Source: Ruminococcaceae bacterium YAD3003
GTDB lineage: Bacteria > Bacillota > Clostridia > Saccharofermentanales > Saccharofermentanaceae
Reading direction: 5' to 3'
Length of the DNA stretch: 64,000 bases
Assembly: GCA_900107185.1 (NCBI GenBank)
Contig: FNPA01000002.1
Location: 1-64,000, forward strand
The position numbers were made by a program, and so were the translations under genes. The notes under the pieces are model-generated. The model was given only the letters and a program-made list of their open reading frames with translations. It made no database searches and was not told the DNA's origin. Shown here in pieces: positions 1-7,858 of this stretch (positions within the stretch are counted from its first letter, which is position 1; every line of letters starts with the position of its first letter).

Positions 1-1995
1 ACAAACACTTATACGCCGAACCAGAATGTAACTCCTGCTCCTACAGGTGCAATAACTGTTTCTAAGTCTGTTGATGATCCGAATGGGCTTGCTCCTCAGA
101 CTGAATACAAGTTCACTGTAAGCTGCAGCAAGGGATATGTTCAGGATGAGACCAGCGGTACTTGTGATTCTGATCCGTACGAGTTTACTGTATCAGCTGG
201 TGGCAGTGTTGATATCTCTGGTCTTGAATTAGGTTACATCTACACAGTAGAAGAAGTAGCAGTTACAGGAACAGGATTTATCTGCACTGCAACATATACA
301 GATTCAAAAGAAGTTACTCTTGATTTGAATAACAAGACTGGTTCTGTAGCTATCAAGAATACCTATACATCTACAAATTTCAACAACACACCTGGAACAT
401 TATCCGTTGCAAAGACAGTAACAGGAAGTACTTCCAGCAGCATGGCTAACTATGAATACAAGTTTACTGTAAGCTGCAGCCAGGGATATGTTCAGGATGA
501 GACTAGCGGTACCATTGGCGCTGATCCTCACGAGTTTACATTAAAAGATGGAGAGAGCATCGATATTTCTAATTTGCCTGATGGCGAATACTATGTAGAA
601 GAAGTAAGTGTTCCTGCAGCTCCTGCTGATTATTCATGGGCACCTGTTACTTACACTACTTCGCAGACTGTAACTATCGACACTCAGAATAATATAAATT
701 CTGGGTCAGTCATTATCGTAAATAAGTGCGAGTATTCTGCGCCTACTCCGGCACCTACAAAGGGATCAATAACGATTACAAAGGATATTGTTTCCGGAGC
801 ACCATCTGAAGCATATGACAAGACATACGCATTTACGGTTTCAGGAAATGGCCAGTCTTATACTGTTAACATCGACTTTACTGCAACTGATTCTGCAACG
901 CTGTCAGACCTCACTCCGGGAACGTACACAATTACAGAGGATAAGTCTGCTGCGGCGATCAGTACTTACAGACTTGATGTAACTAACGACGGTGCGAGTG
1001 TTTCTGTTGATGCAGGCAATGACACACCTGTAACGATTACAAATGAGTATACAAAGCAGAATCAGACACCTCAGCCTACAAGCGGTCATATTGTATTCAC
1101 TAAGACATTTGGTGGCGATGTAACTGAACAGGAAGCACAGGGTTGCGGTTTGTATTTCGTAATTACTGATACCAACGGAATGTTCCTGAAATTAGATGGA
1201 ACACTTACAAATGTTGAGACAAGAATCACACTGGCAGATCTTGCTCATCCTTCCGAGAAGGTTTGGGGAACAACAATTGATAATGTTCCGTTCGGTGTTT
1301 ACACAGTTACAGAACACAATGAGGCTATCTATGTGGGTGGCGGCAGTGTGCCCTATACTTTCGAGAAGACTTCTGTAATTACGGATACAACGACAGTTTC
1401 TGCTTCTTCAACAGAAGGCAAACTCGTTCTTACCAACGAGTACACACATCCCGGATTTGATGTAACGATCTCAAAGCAGGATATTGCAGGCAAGGAGATT
1501 GCACAGGCGCAGCTCAGATTCAAGAGCCTTGATAACCACGATCTGTCCGGTGTTGTTGTTACTCAGAATGGTGTACCTGTTAATTACACACTGTCAGAGA
1601 ATAATACGGCAATCACATTCATCACTATTGACGGTGCGCCTTCGATCATCCAGGGCCTCTTTGCAGGTAAGTATGAGCTTGAAGAGACGGTTACACCTGA
1701 AGCATATCTGACAGCTGAAAAGATAGTATTCATTCTGAATGTTGACGGTACGGTAACAGACGGTAATGGTAAGGTTTCTGTTTACGGTTCACCTATCGTA
1801 ATGATCGACAAGGCAGACCCTACATATCAGACAGGCGGAAATAACACATCCGTTATTTCTGCTAACCGTTCTCCTATTCCTTCAACAGGTGAGGGTATTA
1901 GCTACTATGCTTGCGCAGGTGTCCTGATTCTCGGCATGTGCACAGCTGGTTTTGTCGGATTTGGCGTTTACCGTAAAAAGAAAAAGGAATTCTGA
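1..1995 (+). CDS. Cell-wall anchored repeat protein, 5' end outside window
   Basis: The reading frame is open from base 1, so this is the C-terminal 664 residues of a larger surface protein. It is built of beta-rich Ig-like modules of the SpaA/Cna-B type: each has a Thr/Val-rich strand pattern, a phrase like EYKFTVSCS, and ends near a short TNEYT or KNTYT strand. Two neighbouring modules are almost identical (around bases 103-230 and 454-600). Short Pro/Thr linkers (PTPAPT, TPQPT) join modules. The C-terminus has a sortase-type signal: IPSTG at codons 626-630, a hydrophobic segment, then RKKKKEF. The family is known to form stalks or adhesins on Gram-positive walls; the ligand cannot be told. 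A terminator follows directly. Confidence 0.88.
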   Translation, partial: TNTYTPNQNVTPAPTGAITVSKSVDDPNGLAPQTEYKFTVSCSKGYVQDETSGTCDSDPYEFTVSAGGSVDISGLELGYIYTVEEVAVTGTGFICTATYTDSKEVTLDLNNKTGSVAIKNTYTSTNFNNTPGTLSVAKTVTGSTSSSMANYEYKFTVSCSQGYVQDETSGTIGADPHEFTLKDGESIDISNLPDGEYYVEEVSVPAAPADYSWAPVTYTTSQTVTIDTQNNINSGSVIIVNKCEYSAPTPAPTKGSITITKDIVSGAPSEAYDKTYAFTVSGNGQSYTVNIDFTATDSATLSDLTPGTYTITEDKSAAAISTYRLDVTNDGASVSVDAGNDTPVTITNEYTKQNQTPQPTSGHIVFTKTFGGDVTEQEAQGCGLYFVITDTNGMFLKLDGTLTNVETRITLADLAHPSEKVWGTTIDNVPFGVYTVTEHNEAIYVGGGSVPYTFEKTSVITDTTTVSASSTEGKLVLTNEYTHPGFDVTISKQDIAGKEIAQAQLRFKSLDNHDLSGVVVTQNGVPVNYTLSENNTAITFITIDGAPSIIQGLFAGKYELEETVTPEAYLTAEKIVFILNVDGTVTDGNGKVSVYGSPIVMIDKADPTYQTGGNNTSVISANRSPIPSTGEGISYYACAGVLILGMCTAGFVGFGVYRKKKKEF

Positions 1996-2027
1996 TACTG
2001 GCCAGATTAACTGAATCAACTAAATTG

Positions 2028-2060
2028 CAGCTTCCCGGTTCCGGGGAGCTGTATTTATTT
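2028..2060 (+). terminator. Rho-independent terminator of the surface protein gene
   Basis: A GC-rich hairpin (CAGCTTCCC pairing with GGGGAGCTG) begins 32 bases after the stop codon and is followed by a T-rich stretch. It separates the surface protein gene from the ZIP transporter. Confidence 0.75.
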
Positions 2061-2073
2061 GTGCATTATGCAA

Positions 2074-2104
2074 GTTAGTCAAGACTAACACTGTGCAATA
2101 TAAT
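2074..2104 (+). promoter_or_regulatory. ZIP promoter with dyad operator
   Basis: A perfect -10 box TATAAT lies at 2099-2104. A perfect 7-bp dyad, GTTAGTC-AA-GACTAAC (2074-2089), covers the -35 position. A repressor bound here would block the promoter of the metal transporter that starts at 2126. The dyad resembles in style the sites of DtxR/MntR-like metalloregulators, but no regulator gene is nearby and the assignment is inference. Confidence 0.5.
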
Positions 2105-2125
2105 GGAATTGTTGGAGGTGAGAAC

Positions 2126-2905
2126 ATGAATATCAGGATCGTCATTGGGTTATTAATACCTTTCGCGGGCACATCACTTGGTGCTGCGATGGTTTTCCTT
2201 CTCAAGAATTCTGTCTCACAGAAATTGCAGCGTATTCTTACAGGGTTTGCAGCAGGCGTAATGGTTGCCGCATCCTTCTGGAGCCTTTTACAGCCCGCTC
2301 TCGAGAGCTCTGAGAGCATGGGCAAGTTATCCTTTATTCCTGCTGCTGTCGGTTTTCTTGTCGGTATAGGCTTCCTTTTGCTTCTTGATGTGATAACTCC
2401 ACACATGCATATGAACCAGGAGGGAGAAGGTCCAAAATCAAGTCTTAAGAGAACTACGAAGCTTATTCTCGCCGTAACGCTCCACAATATTCCTGAAGGA
2501 ATGGCTGTTGGTGTTGTATACGCAAATATAATTGCCGGAAACAGCCTTGTAAGTATGGCAGGAGCGCTTGCGCTGGCAATCGGTATAGCAATCCAGAACT
2601 TCCCTGAAGGAGCGATCGTATCGATGCCGTTAAGAGCTGAGGGCATGTCAAAGGCCAAGACCTTCTGGTACGGCGTTCTGTCCGGAGCAGTTGAACCCGT
2701 GGCTGCGATAATCACGATATTCGCGTTCAGCCTCGTTACGTCGCTTCTTCCTTACATGTTGGCCTTTGCGGCAGGCGCCATGATCTATGTAGTTGTTGAG
2801 GAACTCATTCCCGAAATGAGTGAAGGGGAGCATTCCAATGCTGGAACGATTGCGTTCGCATTAGGATTTGTGCTTATGATGGTATTGGATGTTGCGCTAG
2901 GATAA
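2126..2905 (+). CDS. ZIP-family divalent metal transporter
   Basis: A 259-residue integral membrane protein of the ZIP family, which brings zinc or related divalent metals into the cytoplasm. About eight hydrophobic segments are visible. The metal-binding signatures are in the expected helices: HNIPEG at residues 120-125 (TM4) and QNFPEGA at 157-163 (TM5). A short His-containing loop (HMHM) lies between TM3 and TM4. The start at 2126 is chosen because GGAGGTGAG precedes it at good spacing; an ATG 33 bases upstream lies before that ribosome site and too close to the -10 box. Single-gene unit, probably metal-regulated through the dyad operator. Confidence 0.9.
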   Translation: MNIRIVIGLLIPFAGTSLGAAMVFLLKNSVSQKLQRILTGFAAGVMVAASFWSLLQPALESSESMGKLSFIPAAVGFLVGIGFLLLLDVITPHMHMNQEGEGPKSSLKRTTKLILAVTLHNIPEGMAVGVVYANIIAGNSLVSMAGALALAIGIAIQNFPEGAIVSMPLRAEGMSKAKTFWYGVLSGAVEPVAAIITIFAFSLVTSLLPYMLAFAAGAMIYVVVEELIPEMSEGEHSNAGTIAFALGFVLMMVLDVALG

Positions 2906-2965
2906 TTTTGCTTGATTAATAGGACAACAATTACCATACAGATATAACTCTATTTTGTGTAGCGA

Positions 2966-2988
2966 TATACTGTTTTCGGGTGTTATCC
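2966..2988 (+). promoter_or_regulatory. Promoter and 5' pairing arm of the small toxin mRNA
   Basis: TATACT at 2966-2971 is a good -10 box; no convincing -35 is seen. The predicted transcript start, about 2978, falls exactly at a sequence (2979-2988) that is the reverse complement of 3182-3191 behind the small ORF. A second pair, 2999-3010 with 3167-3178, extends the match. The mRNA ends could therefore pair with each other, as in known type I toxin mRNAs. Confidence 0.5.
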
Positions 2989-3005
2989 GCTGACAAAAGA
3001 CGGTT

Positions 3006-3034
3006 ACCTCCATCCCTCTTAGGAGAGAGGAGGT
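3006..3034 (+). promoter_or_regulatory. RBS-sequestering hairpin of small toxin mRNA
   Basis: ACCTCC (3006-3011) is complementary to GGAGGT (3029-3034), which is the Shine-Dalgarno site of the small ORF at 3042. An inner stem CTCT/AGAG with loop TAGG strengthens it. The same ACCTC bases also belong to the 5' arm that can pair with 3167-3178, so the two foldings compete. Confidence 0.55.
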
Positions 3035-3041
3035 GGTGCCA

Positions 3042-3125
3042 ATGAGAGACTATGAAATTCTTATTGTGGTTTTCACAGTATTAGCAATAGTGGTCAGTCT
3101 AATCGTTGAGTACATAAAAAAATAG
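3042..3125 (+). CDS. Small hydrophobic peptide, candidate type I toxin
   Basis: This ORF encodes 27 residues, below usual gene-calling limits. It starts with a short polar head (MRDYE), continues with an unbroken hydrophobic stretch at residues 6-22 (ILIVVFTVLAIVVSLIV), and ends with EYIKK. A strong ribosome site GAGGAGGT lies 8 bases before the ATG. The layout, one membrane helix plus charged ends, matches the holin-like toxins of Firmicutes type I systems (TxpA/BsrG style). An antisense RNA is predicted on the opposite strand over its 3' end. Function is inferred from architecture; the exact family cannot be confirmed without a search. Confidence 0.68.
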   Translation: MRDYEILIVVFTVLAIVVSLIVEYIKK

Positions 3126-3194
3126 CCGTCCTCTACCAAAGTCACGGCTATTATTAGACATAAACTGAGGTAACCGTCTGTGGATAACACCTCT
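3116..3194 (-). ncRNA. Candidate antitoxin antisense RNA
   Basis: On the minus strand a promoter is visible: TTGAAA (plus 3223-3228), 16-base spacer, perfect TATAAT (plus 3201-3206). Transcription would start near 3194. It would end at a 9-bp hairpin (3121-3129 with 3144-3152, 14-base loop) followed by a run of T on the minus strand (3116-3120). The RNA of about 79 nt is fully complementary to the last codons and 3' untranslated part of the small toxin mRNA, including the arm that pairs with its 5' end. This is the arrangement of the txpA/RatA type. Confidence 0.62.
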
Positions 3195-3200
3195 AAGTTC

Positions 3201-3228
3201 ATTATACAGTAAGGTATATTGATTTCAA
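3201..3228 (-). promoter_or_regulatory. Promoter of antisense RNA
   Basis: Minus-strand TTGAAA, 16-base spacer and consensus TATAAT. It is the strongest promoter signal in the toxin region, as expected if the antisense RNA is made in excess. Confidence 0.65.
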
Positions 3229-3250
3229 GTGAGTTAAAAGGACATCTGGA

Positions 3251-3282
3251 AATATAAAAGGTTGCCTCTATTTGAGACAACC
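3251..3282 (-). terminator. Terminator downstream of tRNA-Leu
   Basis: On the minus strand a 9-bp stem (3274-3282 with 3260-3268) with a 5-base loop is followed by TTTTATATT. It lies 8 bases beyond the CCA end of the tRNA. Confidence 0.75.
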
Positions 3283-3290
3283 TCTTGATT

Positions 3291-3375
3291 TGGTGCGGCC
3301 GACGAGACTTGAACTCGTATGGAATTACCCACACGCCCCTCAAACGTGCGCGTCTGCCAGTTCCGCCACGGCCGC
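3291..3375 (-). tRNA. tRNA-Leu (anticodon GAG)
   Basis: The minus strand folds as a class II tRNA: acceptor GCGGCCG pairs with CGGCCGC, D-arm GGCGGAACTGGCAGACGC, anticodon stem CACGT/GCGTG with loop TTGAGGG giving GAG, a long variable arm, T-arm with GTTCAAGTC, and an encoded CCA end. It reads CUC/CUU leucine codons. Confidence 0.93.
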
Positions 3376-3460
3376 ATTTATAACCGCTTTTGAGCAAGCC
3401 TTGTCATTATAAAGTTTGATGTTTTTGGTGTCAAGTGCCAAAAGCAAATTATTTCGAGCT

Positions 3461-4306
3461 TTATTCCTGAGGTTTTCTCCGCTCGTAATAAAACATGAAC
3501 TGCTGCATTATTCCTGCGGTTTCAGGATAAGGCGTACAGTCGAAATGTCCGTTATAGTATTTGTCTTCTATTCTCTGGATCCATACATCAACCGGGAATC
3601 TGCCTGTTCTGGCAAAAGCGAAGAGCATAACACAGTTGGCAACCTTTGTTCCGACACCGAACATGGACATGAGAGTCTTGTAGAGATCCTCATCGGACAG
3701 TTTAGAAAGTGATTCAGGATCCAGTTTACCGCTGTTAAAGTCTTCTGCTGCTCTGGAGATATAAGGAGCACGATATCCGACACCTGTATTCTCGAGTTCT
3801 GCGAACGGCAGTTTATTGAGTTCAGCAGGTGTAGGGAAGGCGTAATACTCTTTCTCTAAAGGTTTAACAAAAGGTTCTTCGAGCTTAGGCGCAGGGATCT
3901 TCTTACCGCAGAGCTTCGAGATCCGCTCTACAGAAGTGGTAATAGAAGGTATGGATCTCCTTTGCGAGATGATATAACTGATTACCGTCTCGAAAATATC
4001 CTGCTTCAAGATCCTGATTCCTTCACCAAATTTGGCAGCAGCCAGGAGATACTCGTCATTCTTATCGATGGACTTAACGATCTTCTTATAATCACGGCCT
4101 AGATCCAGATATGGAGTCCATATTTCTATAAACTCTTTCTCTGTGCAGGTGAAAGCAAAGGTGTCGTTGCCTGTTTTTGCAATCTGGAGATACTTTCCGA
4201 AGGCAACGAGCTCGATGTGAGAATCATCTATAACCTTGATCCTGAAGGCCTGGCCTGAATCGGCTGTTTTCGCGAGGTCAAAAAAGGGAATATTAACGGT
4301 TACCAT
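3461..4306 (-). CDS. 8-oxoguanine DNA glycosylase/AP lyase
   Basis: A 281-residue OGG1-type base-excision repair enzyme that removes 8-oxoguanine paired with C and nicks the abasic site. The N-terminal part is an OGG_N-like beta domain. The helix-hairpin-helix-GPD domain covers roughly residues 105-270; within it GVGTKVANC carries the expected catalytic lysine K221, and PVDVW carries the conserved aspartate D240. The length fits the short bacterial/clostridial group. The ATG overlaps the end of the upstream RNA methyltransferase gene by 14 bases, so the two are co-transcribed. Confidence 0.9.
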   Translation of the reverse strand: MVTVNIPFFDLAKTADSGQAFRIKVIDDSHIELVAFGKYLQIAKTGNDTFAFTCTEKEFIEIWTPYLDLGRDYKKIVKSIDKNDEYLLAAAKFGEGIRILKQDIFETVISYIISQRRSIPSITTSVERISKLCGKKIPAPKLEEPFVKPLEKEYYAFPTPAELNKLPFAELENTGVGYRAPYISRAAEDFNSGKLDPESLSKLSDEDLYKTLMSMFGVGTKVANCVMLFAFARTGRFPVDVWIQRIEDKYYNGHFDCTPYPETAGIMQQFMFYYERRKPQE

Positions 4307-5519
4307 TATTCTTGTCGCCCAATTTGAAATAATTGCTTAATGTGCAGACGATGGCGCCGTTATAGAGCTTTACACGTTTGTCAGCCTTATGTCCCGTTGC
4401 TTCCTCGAAAGCATTCTCAGGAGTAATAACGGACAATCTTAAGCCCTTTTTACAGAATCCGTCCTTCGTAAGGTAATTGCGGTCAATGAGTTTATATATC
4501 TTTGCTGCTTCCTCAGGGGTCATGAGACGTCCGCCGTAAGGAGGATTCGTGATTACGAGCTGTCTTGGAAGGTTTGTGAGCTTTTCGAGATAATCAGTGG
4601 TCATCTTATTTGCATCACATATCCTGAATTTGACGTGACCTGCTACGCCTGCAGCTTCAGCATTGCGCTTTGCAGATTCAATGGCCTGCGGATCTATATC
4701 AGAACCGAAGAAATAACAATCGTCCATTGGCTCTGTATCTTCATTATCGAGTGCCTCTTCCAGAGCTCTCTTATAAGGACCTTTACCGATGTAGGGGAGG
4801 TCTTCGTAAGCGAAGTGTCTGTCTCTGCCGGGGGCAATGCCGCAGGCAGTTCTCGCAGCCTCGATTACAATTGTTCCTGAACCGCAGAACGGGTCAACGA
4901 GAGCCTCATTTCCATAAGGGCGGTATTTAGCGTATGTGAGCATTCCTGACGCCAGAGTCTCTCTTATAGGAGCCTCGTGCGTAAGCGGTCTGTAGCCGCG
5001 CTTGTGAAGGCCTGCACCCGTTGTATCGATCATGAAGCGGCATACATCATTGACGATGCCGAACTGAATCTTAACAGTACCTAATTCTTCATTCTCACTG
5101 ATCACTGTGTCAGCGCCCAATCCTCTCGAAAGTGCCAAGCTCTCGGCTATAGCCTTCTTAGACAGTTTCTGAAGGGCGGGAATACCGTACAATTTGGATT
5201 TTCTGGAAAAACCGTTAACAATAAATGCCCAGTTGGGCGGAATATAATCAGACCACTTGATAGAACGGCAGCCTTCGAAGAATGCATTGAAGTTTGTGTC
5301 AGGGTCATCTGAACTTCCGCAGTCAAATTCACCAACCTCGATAAATATGCGTTCAGCATGCTTGATCCACATGTTTGCACGCGCAACATCGTTGTAATCT
5401 CCTTCGAGAGTTACAACTCCATCATTGACGGTTATAAGTTCTTTGGCATAGCCTCTGTCCAAGAGGTCGCCTTTTGTAGGGGATTCGAGCCCGAACAGTG
5501 TAGTTATTACTATTTTCAT
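4293..5519 (-). CDS. THUMP-domain SAM-dependent RNA methyltransferase (RlmL/YpsC type)
   Basis: A 408-residue class I methyltransferase of the RlmL/YpsC group that makes m2G in 23S rRNA. The N-terminal 60-160 residues form a ferredoxin-like plus THUMP RNA-binding part; the catalytic domain has DPFCGSGT (209-216) for SAM binding and NPPYGG (325-330), the amino-methyltransferase motif. The start at 5519 gives the usual MKI..TTLFGLE N-terminus; the frame is open 20 codons further upstream. No Shine-Dalgarno site is visible before it; an extended -10 box ends 7 bases upstream. Forms an operon with the OGG gene. The exact modified base is inferred from the family. Confidence 0.85.
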   Translation of the reverse strand: MKIVITTLFGLESPTKGDLLDRGYAKELITVNDGVVTLEGDYNDVARANMWIKHAERIFIEVGEFDCGSSDDPDTNFNAFFEGCRSIKWSDYIPPNWAFIVNGFSRKSKLYGIPALQKLSKKAIAESLALSRGLGADTVISENEELGTVKIQFGIVNDVCRFMIDTTGAGLHKRGYRPLTHEAPIRETLASGMLTYAKYRPYGNEALVDPFCGSGTIVIEAARTACGIAPGRDRHFAYEDLPYIGKGPYKRALEEALDNEDTEPMDDCYFFGSDIDPQAIESAKRNAEAAGVAGHVKFRICDANKMTTDYLEKLTNLPRQLVITNPPYGGRLMTPEEAAKIYKLIDRNYLTKDGFCKKGLRLSVITPENAFEEATGHKADKRVKLYNGAIVCTLSNYFKLGDKNNGNR

Positions 5520-5526
5520 AGAGATG

Positions 5527-5535
5527 AGTATACCA
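5527..5535 (-). promoter_or_regulatory. Extended -10 promoter, likely leaderless start
   Basis: Minus strand reads TGGTATACT, an extended -10 element, and only 7 bases separate it from the ATG at 5519. The predicted transcription start falls on or next to the start codon. Confidence 0.45.
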
Positions 5536-6016
5536 AAATTATTCTCATAATACCTGTATAGCAATAGTTGTAAAATCAACCTTTTTTATGGTTGTTTTCG
5601 AATCGTGTCAAAAAGCCTTGTCAAGTAGCAATTTCGATTTTTAAGTGTATTTCACTCGTGGACACTCTATTTCGAACAAAGGTTCAAAAAGTCTCAAAAG
5701 GCCTTAATTTATTGAGTTTTCAAAAACAGCTAACATCTTGTAATTGTTTTGTCAACAAATTGCAACAAAATGTCAAATTCAGTGTTTACAGGGGTTTCGG
5801 GTGCTTTTGAAATCAAAGTATTTGTTTTTGTAGTTATCGACAAAGTTATGCACATTATGAACATTTTTGTTCGCAAATCTCAATGCCCTTTGATTAGCAA
5901 AGTATGTCTATTGACAAATAATTATGTACGGATTACGGTTCGGTTTTCCGGTCAAATTCGTGCTATTGTCCATCGCAATAAAATAATTTTTGTTATAATC
6001 TCTTTTTAAGAATTAT
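5536..6016. other. AT-rich intergenic region between divergent operons
   Basis: No gene is supported here; the two plus-strand frames have no ribosome sites and look like random AT-rich translation. Near 5574-5600 there is a short inverted repeat (CAACC / GGTTG with a T-rich loop). TTGACA (5911-5916) with TACGGT 17 bases later, and TATAAT at 5994-5999, are the two possible promoters for proA. The 9-mer GTCAAATTC occurs at 5772 and 5951. Nothing else was recognised. Confidence 0.5.
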
Positions 6017-6031
6017 AAAGGGGAATCTTTT

Positions 6032-7312
6032 ATGTCTGAACTCCATGATATAGCAATGAATGCCCGTGAGGCTTCTTACGTCATGGCTTCTCTTAACAGT
6101 GAAGTTAAGAACAGAGCACTTGCAAACGTTGCAAAGATGCTTAAGGAGTCCAAGGATGTAATCTTTGAAGCAAACAAGATCGATCTGGAAGAAGCCAAGA
6201 AGGCTGATCTTGATGCTCCACTTATTAAGAGACTTAAGTTCAACGAAGATAAGCTTAATGATGTTGTTTCCGGAATTGAGAGCCTTATAGATCTGACAGA
6301 CCCTGTCGGAAAGGTTACTTTGAGAACAACACTGGATGACGGCCTGGAACTTACAAGAGTTACATGCCCTATTGGTGTAATCGGAGTTATTTTTGAGAGC
6401 CGTCCGGATGCTTTGGTACAGATCGCTTCTCTTTGTATTAAGAGCGGTAACGCAGTATTCCTTAAGGGCGGTTCAGAAGCCATCAATACTAACAAGGCTT
6501 TGTCCACAGTTATCAGCAAGGCCGGAGTAGAGGCAGGGCTCCCTGAAGGATGGCTCAATCTTCTGACATTGAGATCTGAGATCGCTGATATGCTCAAACT
6601 CGATGAGTATATCGATCTCATTATTCCAAGAGGTTCCAATTCTTTTGTTCAGTACATCATGCAGAACACCAATATTGCTGTTTTGGGACACGCAGACGGT
6701 GTCTGCCACACATATATAGACAAGGATTCCGATATTGCGAAGGCTCTGAAGGTAGCTCTTGATGCTAAGACACAGTATGTATCCGTATGCAACGCGACAG
6801 AGACTTTCCTCGTAAATGAGGCTCTGAAGGACAGTTTCCTTCCGAAATTTATCAAGACTCTGCAAAACAGCGGCGTTGAAGTATTCGGTGACGACTATGT
6901 AGCTGAGACATTCGGACTTAGCAAGGCAGAAGAATGGCATCACGAGTATCTTGATATGAAATGTTCAGTAAAGATCGTTAAGGATGTTGATGAGGCTATT
7001 GCGCACATCAACCACTATGGTTCAGGCCACACAGATGCGATTATTACTGAGAATAAGGAGACTGCCGAGCGTTTCATGACCATGGTTGACTCCGGCAGCG
7101 TACTGGTCAACTGCTCAACTAGATTTGCTGACGGTTTCCGTTACGGTTTTGGCGCTGAGGTCGGTATCGCCACATCAAAGATCCATGCCAGAGGACCTGT
7201 AGGTCTGGAAGGACTTGTTTCTTATAAGTACCGTTTGGTAGGAAACGGCGATATCGTCGGACCTTACTGTGACGGTTCAAAGAAGTTCAAGCATATTCAT
7301 CACGAGATTTAA
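6032..7312 (+). CDS. proA: Gamma-glutamyl phosphate reductase (proline biosynthesis)
   Basis: A 426-residue aldehyde-dehydrogenase-fold enzyme that reduces gamma-glutamyl phosphate to glutamate-5-semialdehyde with NADPH, the second step of proline synthesis. The catalytic cysteine is C253 in VSVCNATET. The family signature around GVIFESRPDA (residues 118-127) and the C-terminal GPVGLEGLVSYKY are present. Length is normal. AAAGGGG precedes the ATG. The partner kinase proB is not adjacent, which is unusual because the two are often neighbours; rpiB follows after 20 bases instead. Confidence 0.96.
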   Translation: MSELHDIAMNAREASYVMASLNSEVKNRALANVAKMLKESKDVIFEANKIDLEEAKKADLDAPLIKRLKFNEDKLNDVVSGIESLIDLTDPVGKVTLRTTLDDGLELTRVTCPIGVIGVIFESRPDALVQIASLCIKSGNAVFLKGGSEAINTNKALSTVISKAGVEAGLPEGWLNLLTLRSEIADMLKLDEYIDLIIPRGSNSFVQYIMQNTNIAVLGHADGVCHTYIDKDSDIAKALKVALDAKTQYVSVCNATETFLVNEALKDSFLPKFIKTLQNSGVEVFGDDYVAETFGLSKAEEWHHEYLDMKCSVKIVKDVDEAIAHINHYGSGHTDAIITENKETAERFMTMVDSGSVLVNCSTRFADGFRYGFGAEVGIATSKIHARGPVGLEGLVSYKYRLVGNGDIVGPYCDGSKKFKHIHHEI

Positions 7313-7332
7313 TTTAGGAAAGAGGCATATTT

Positions 7333-7785
7333 ATGAAGGTATCCATTGCATCAGATCATGCAGGTTATGATTTAAGACAAATCGTCATTAAGCACCTGGA
7401 AGAGAAGGGTTTTGAAGTTTTGGACGGCGGCGCTCCGAACGGAACTGATTCTTATTCTTACGTAGAAGCAGGCAAAAAGATTGCTGAAGATGTTTTGAGC
7501 GGCAGAGCTGACAGAGGAATTGCAATCTGCGGTACAGGTATAGGAATCTCCCTGGTCTGCAATAAGTACAAGGGAATCAGATGTGCTCTTTGCAGCAATG
7601 AATTCATGGCTAAAATGTGCAGACAGCATAACGATGCCAATATCCTTGCTTTCGGTGCAAGAGTTCTCGGCCAGGGCGTGGCACTCGAGATGGTTGATGC
7701 TTTCTTTACAGAGGAATTCCTGGGCGGAAGACATGCCGACCGCGTAAACGGTATAAGGGAAGTTGAAGACGCCAATTTCAAGTAA
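7333..7785 (+). CDS. rpiB: Ribose-5-phosphate isomerase B
   Basis: A 150-residue RpiB/LacAB-family isomerase interconverting ribose-5-phosphate and ribulose-5-phosphate in the pentose phosphate pathway. Motifs: ASDHAG at residues 6-11 (phosphate and ring-opening residues), CGTGIGIS with catalytic C66, and RQHNDANIL with H99. Complete and of normal length. It lies 20 bases after proA and upstream of the ATP synthase promoter. In this window it also fits with the pentose-use genes, although those are 40 kb away. Confidence 0.95.
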   Translation: MKVSIASDHAGYDLRQIVIKHLEEKGFEVLDGGAPNGTDSYSYVEAGKKIAEDVLSGRADRGIAICGTGIGISLVCNKYKGIRCALCSNEFMAKMCRQHNDANILAFGARVLGQGVALEMVDAFFTEEFLGGRHADRVNGIREVEDANFK

Positions 7786-7786
7786 T

Positions 7787-7815
7787 TTGAAATATACTTT
7801 TTTTTTCACTATAGA
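7787..7815 (+). promoter_or_regulatory. Promoter of the ATP synthase operon
   Basis: TTGAAA (7787-7792), exactly 17 bases, then TATAGA (7810-7815). It lies just after the rpiB stop and 43 bases before atpB, overlapping a T-rich stretch. Confidence 0.6.
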
Positions 7816-7858
7816 GGCGTAAAATGTCTAATATATTTAAACAGACAGAGGGTAACAC

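Noticed and set aside
3050-3397. Minus-strand ORF of 115 residues
   Set aside because: It runs through tRNA-Leu and the antisense RNA and is a chance reading frame.
5772-5959. Repeated GTCAAATTC words as a possible CRISPR or iteron array
   Set aside because: Only two copies with irregular spacing in AT-rich DNA; no array structure.
5592-6009. Two overlapping plus-strand ORFs of 72 and 86 residues upstream of proA
   Set aside because: No ribosome sites, composition follows the AT-rich background, and they overlap the promoter signals of proA.
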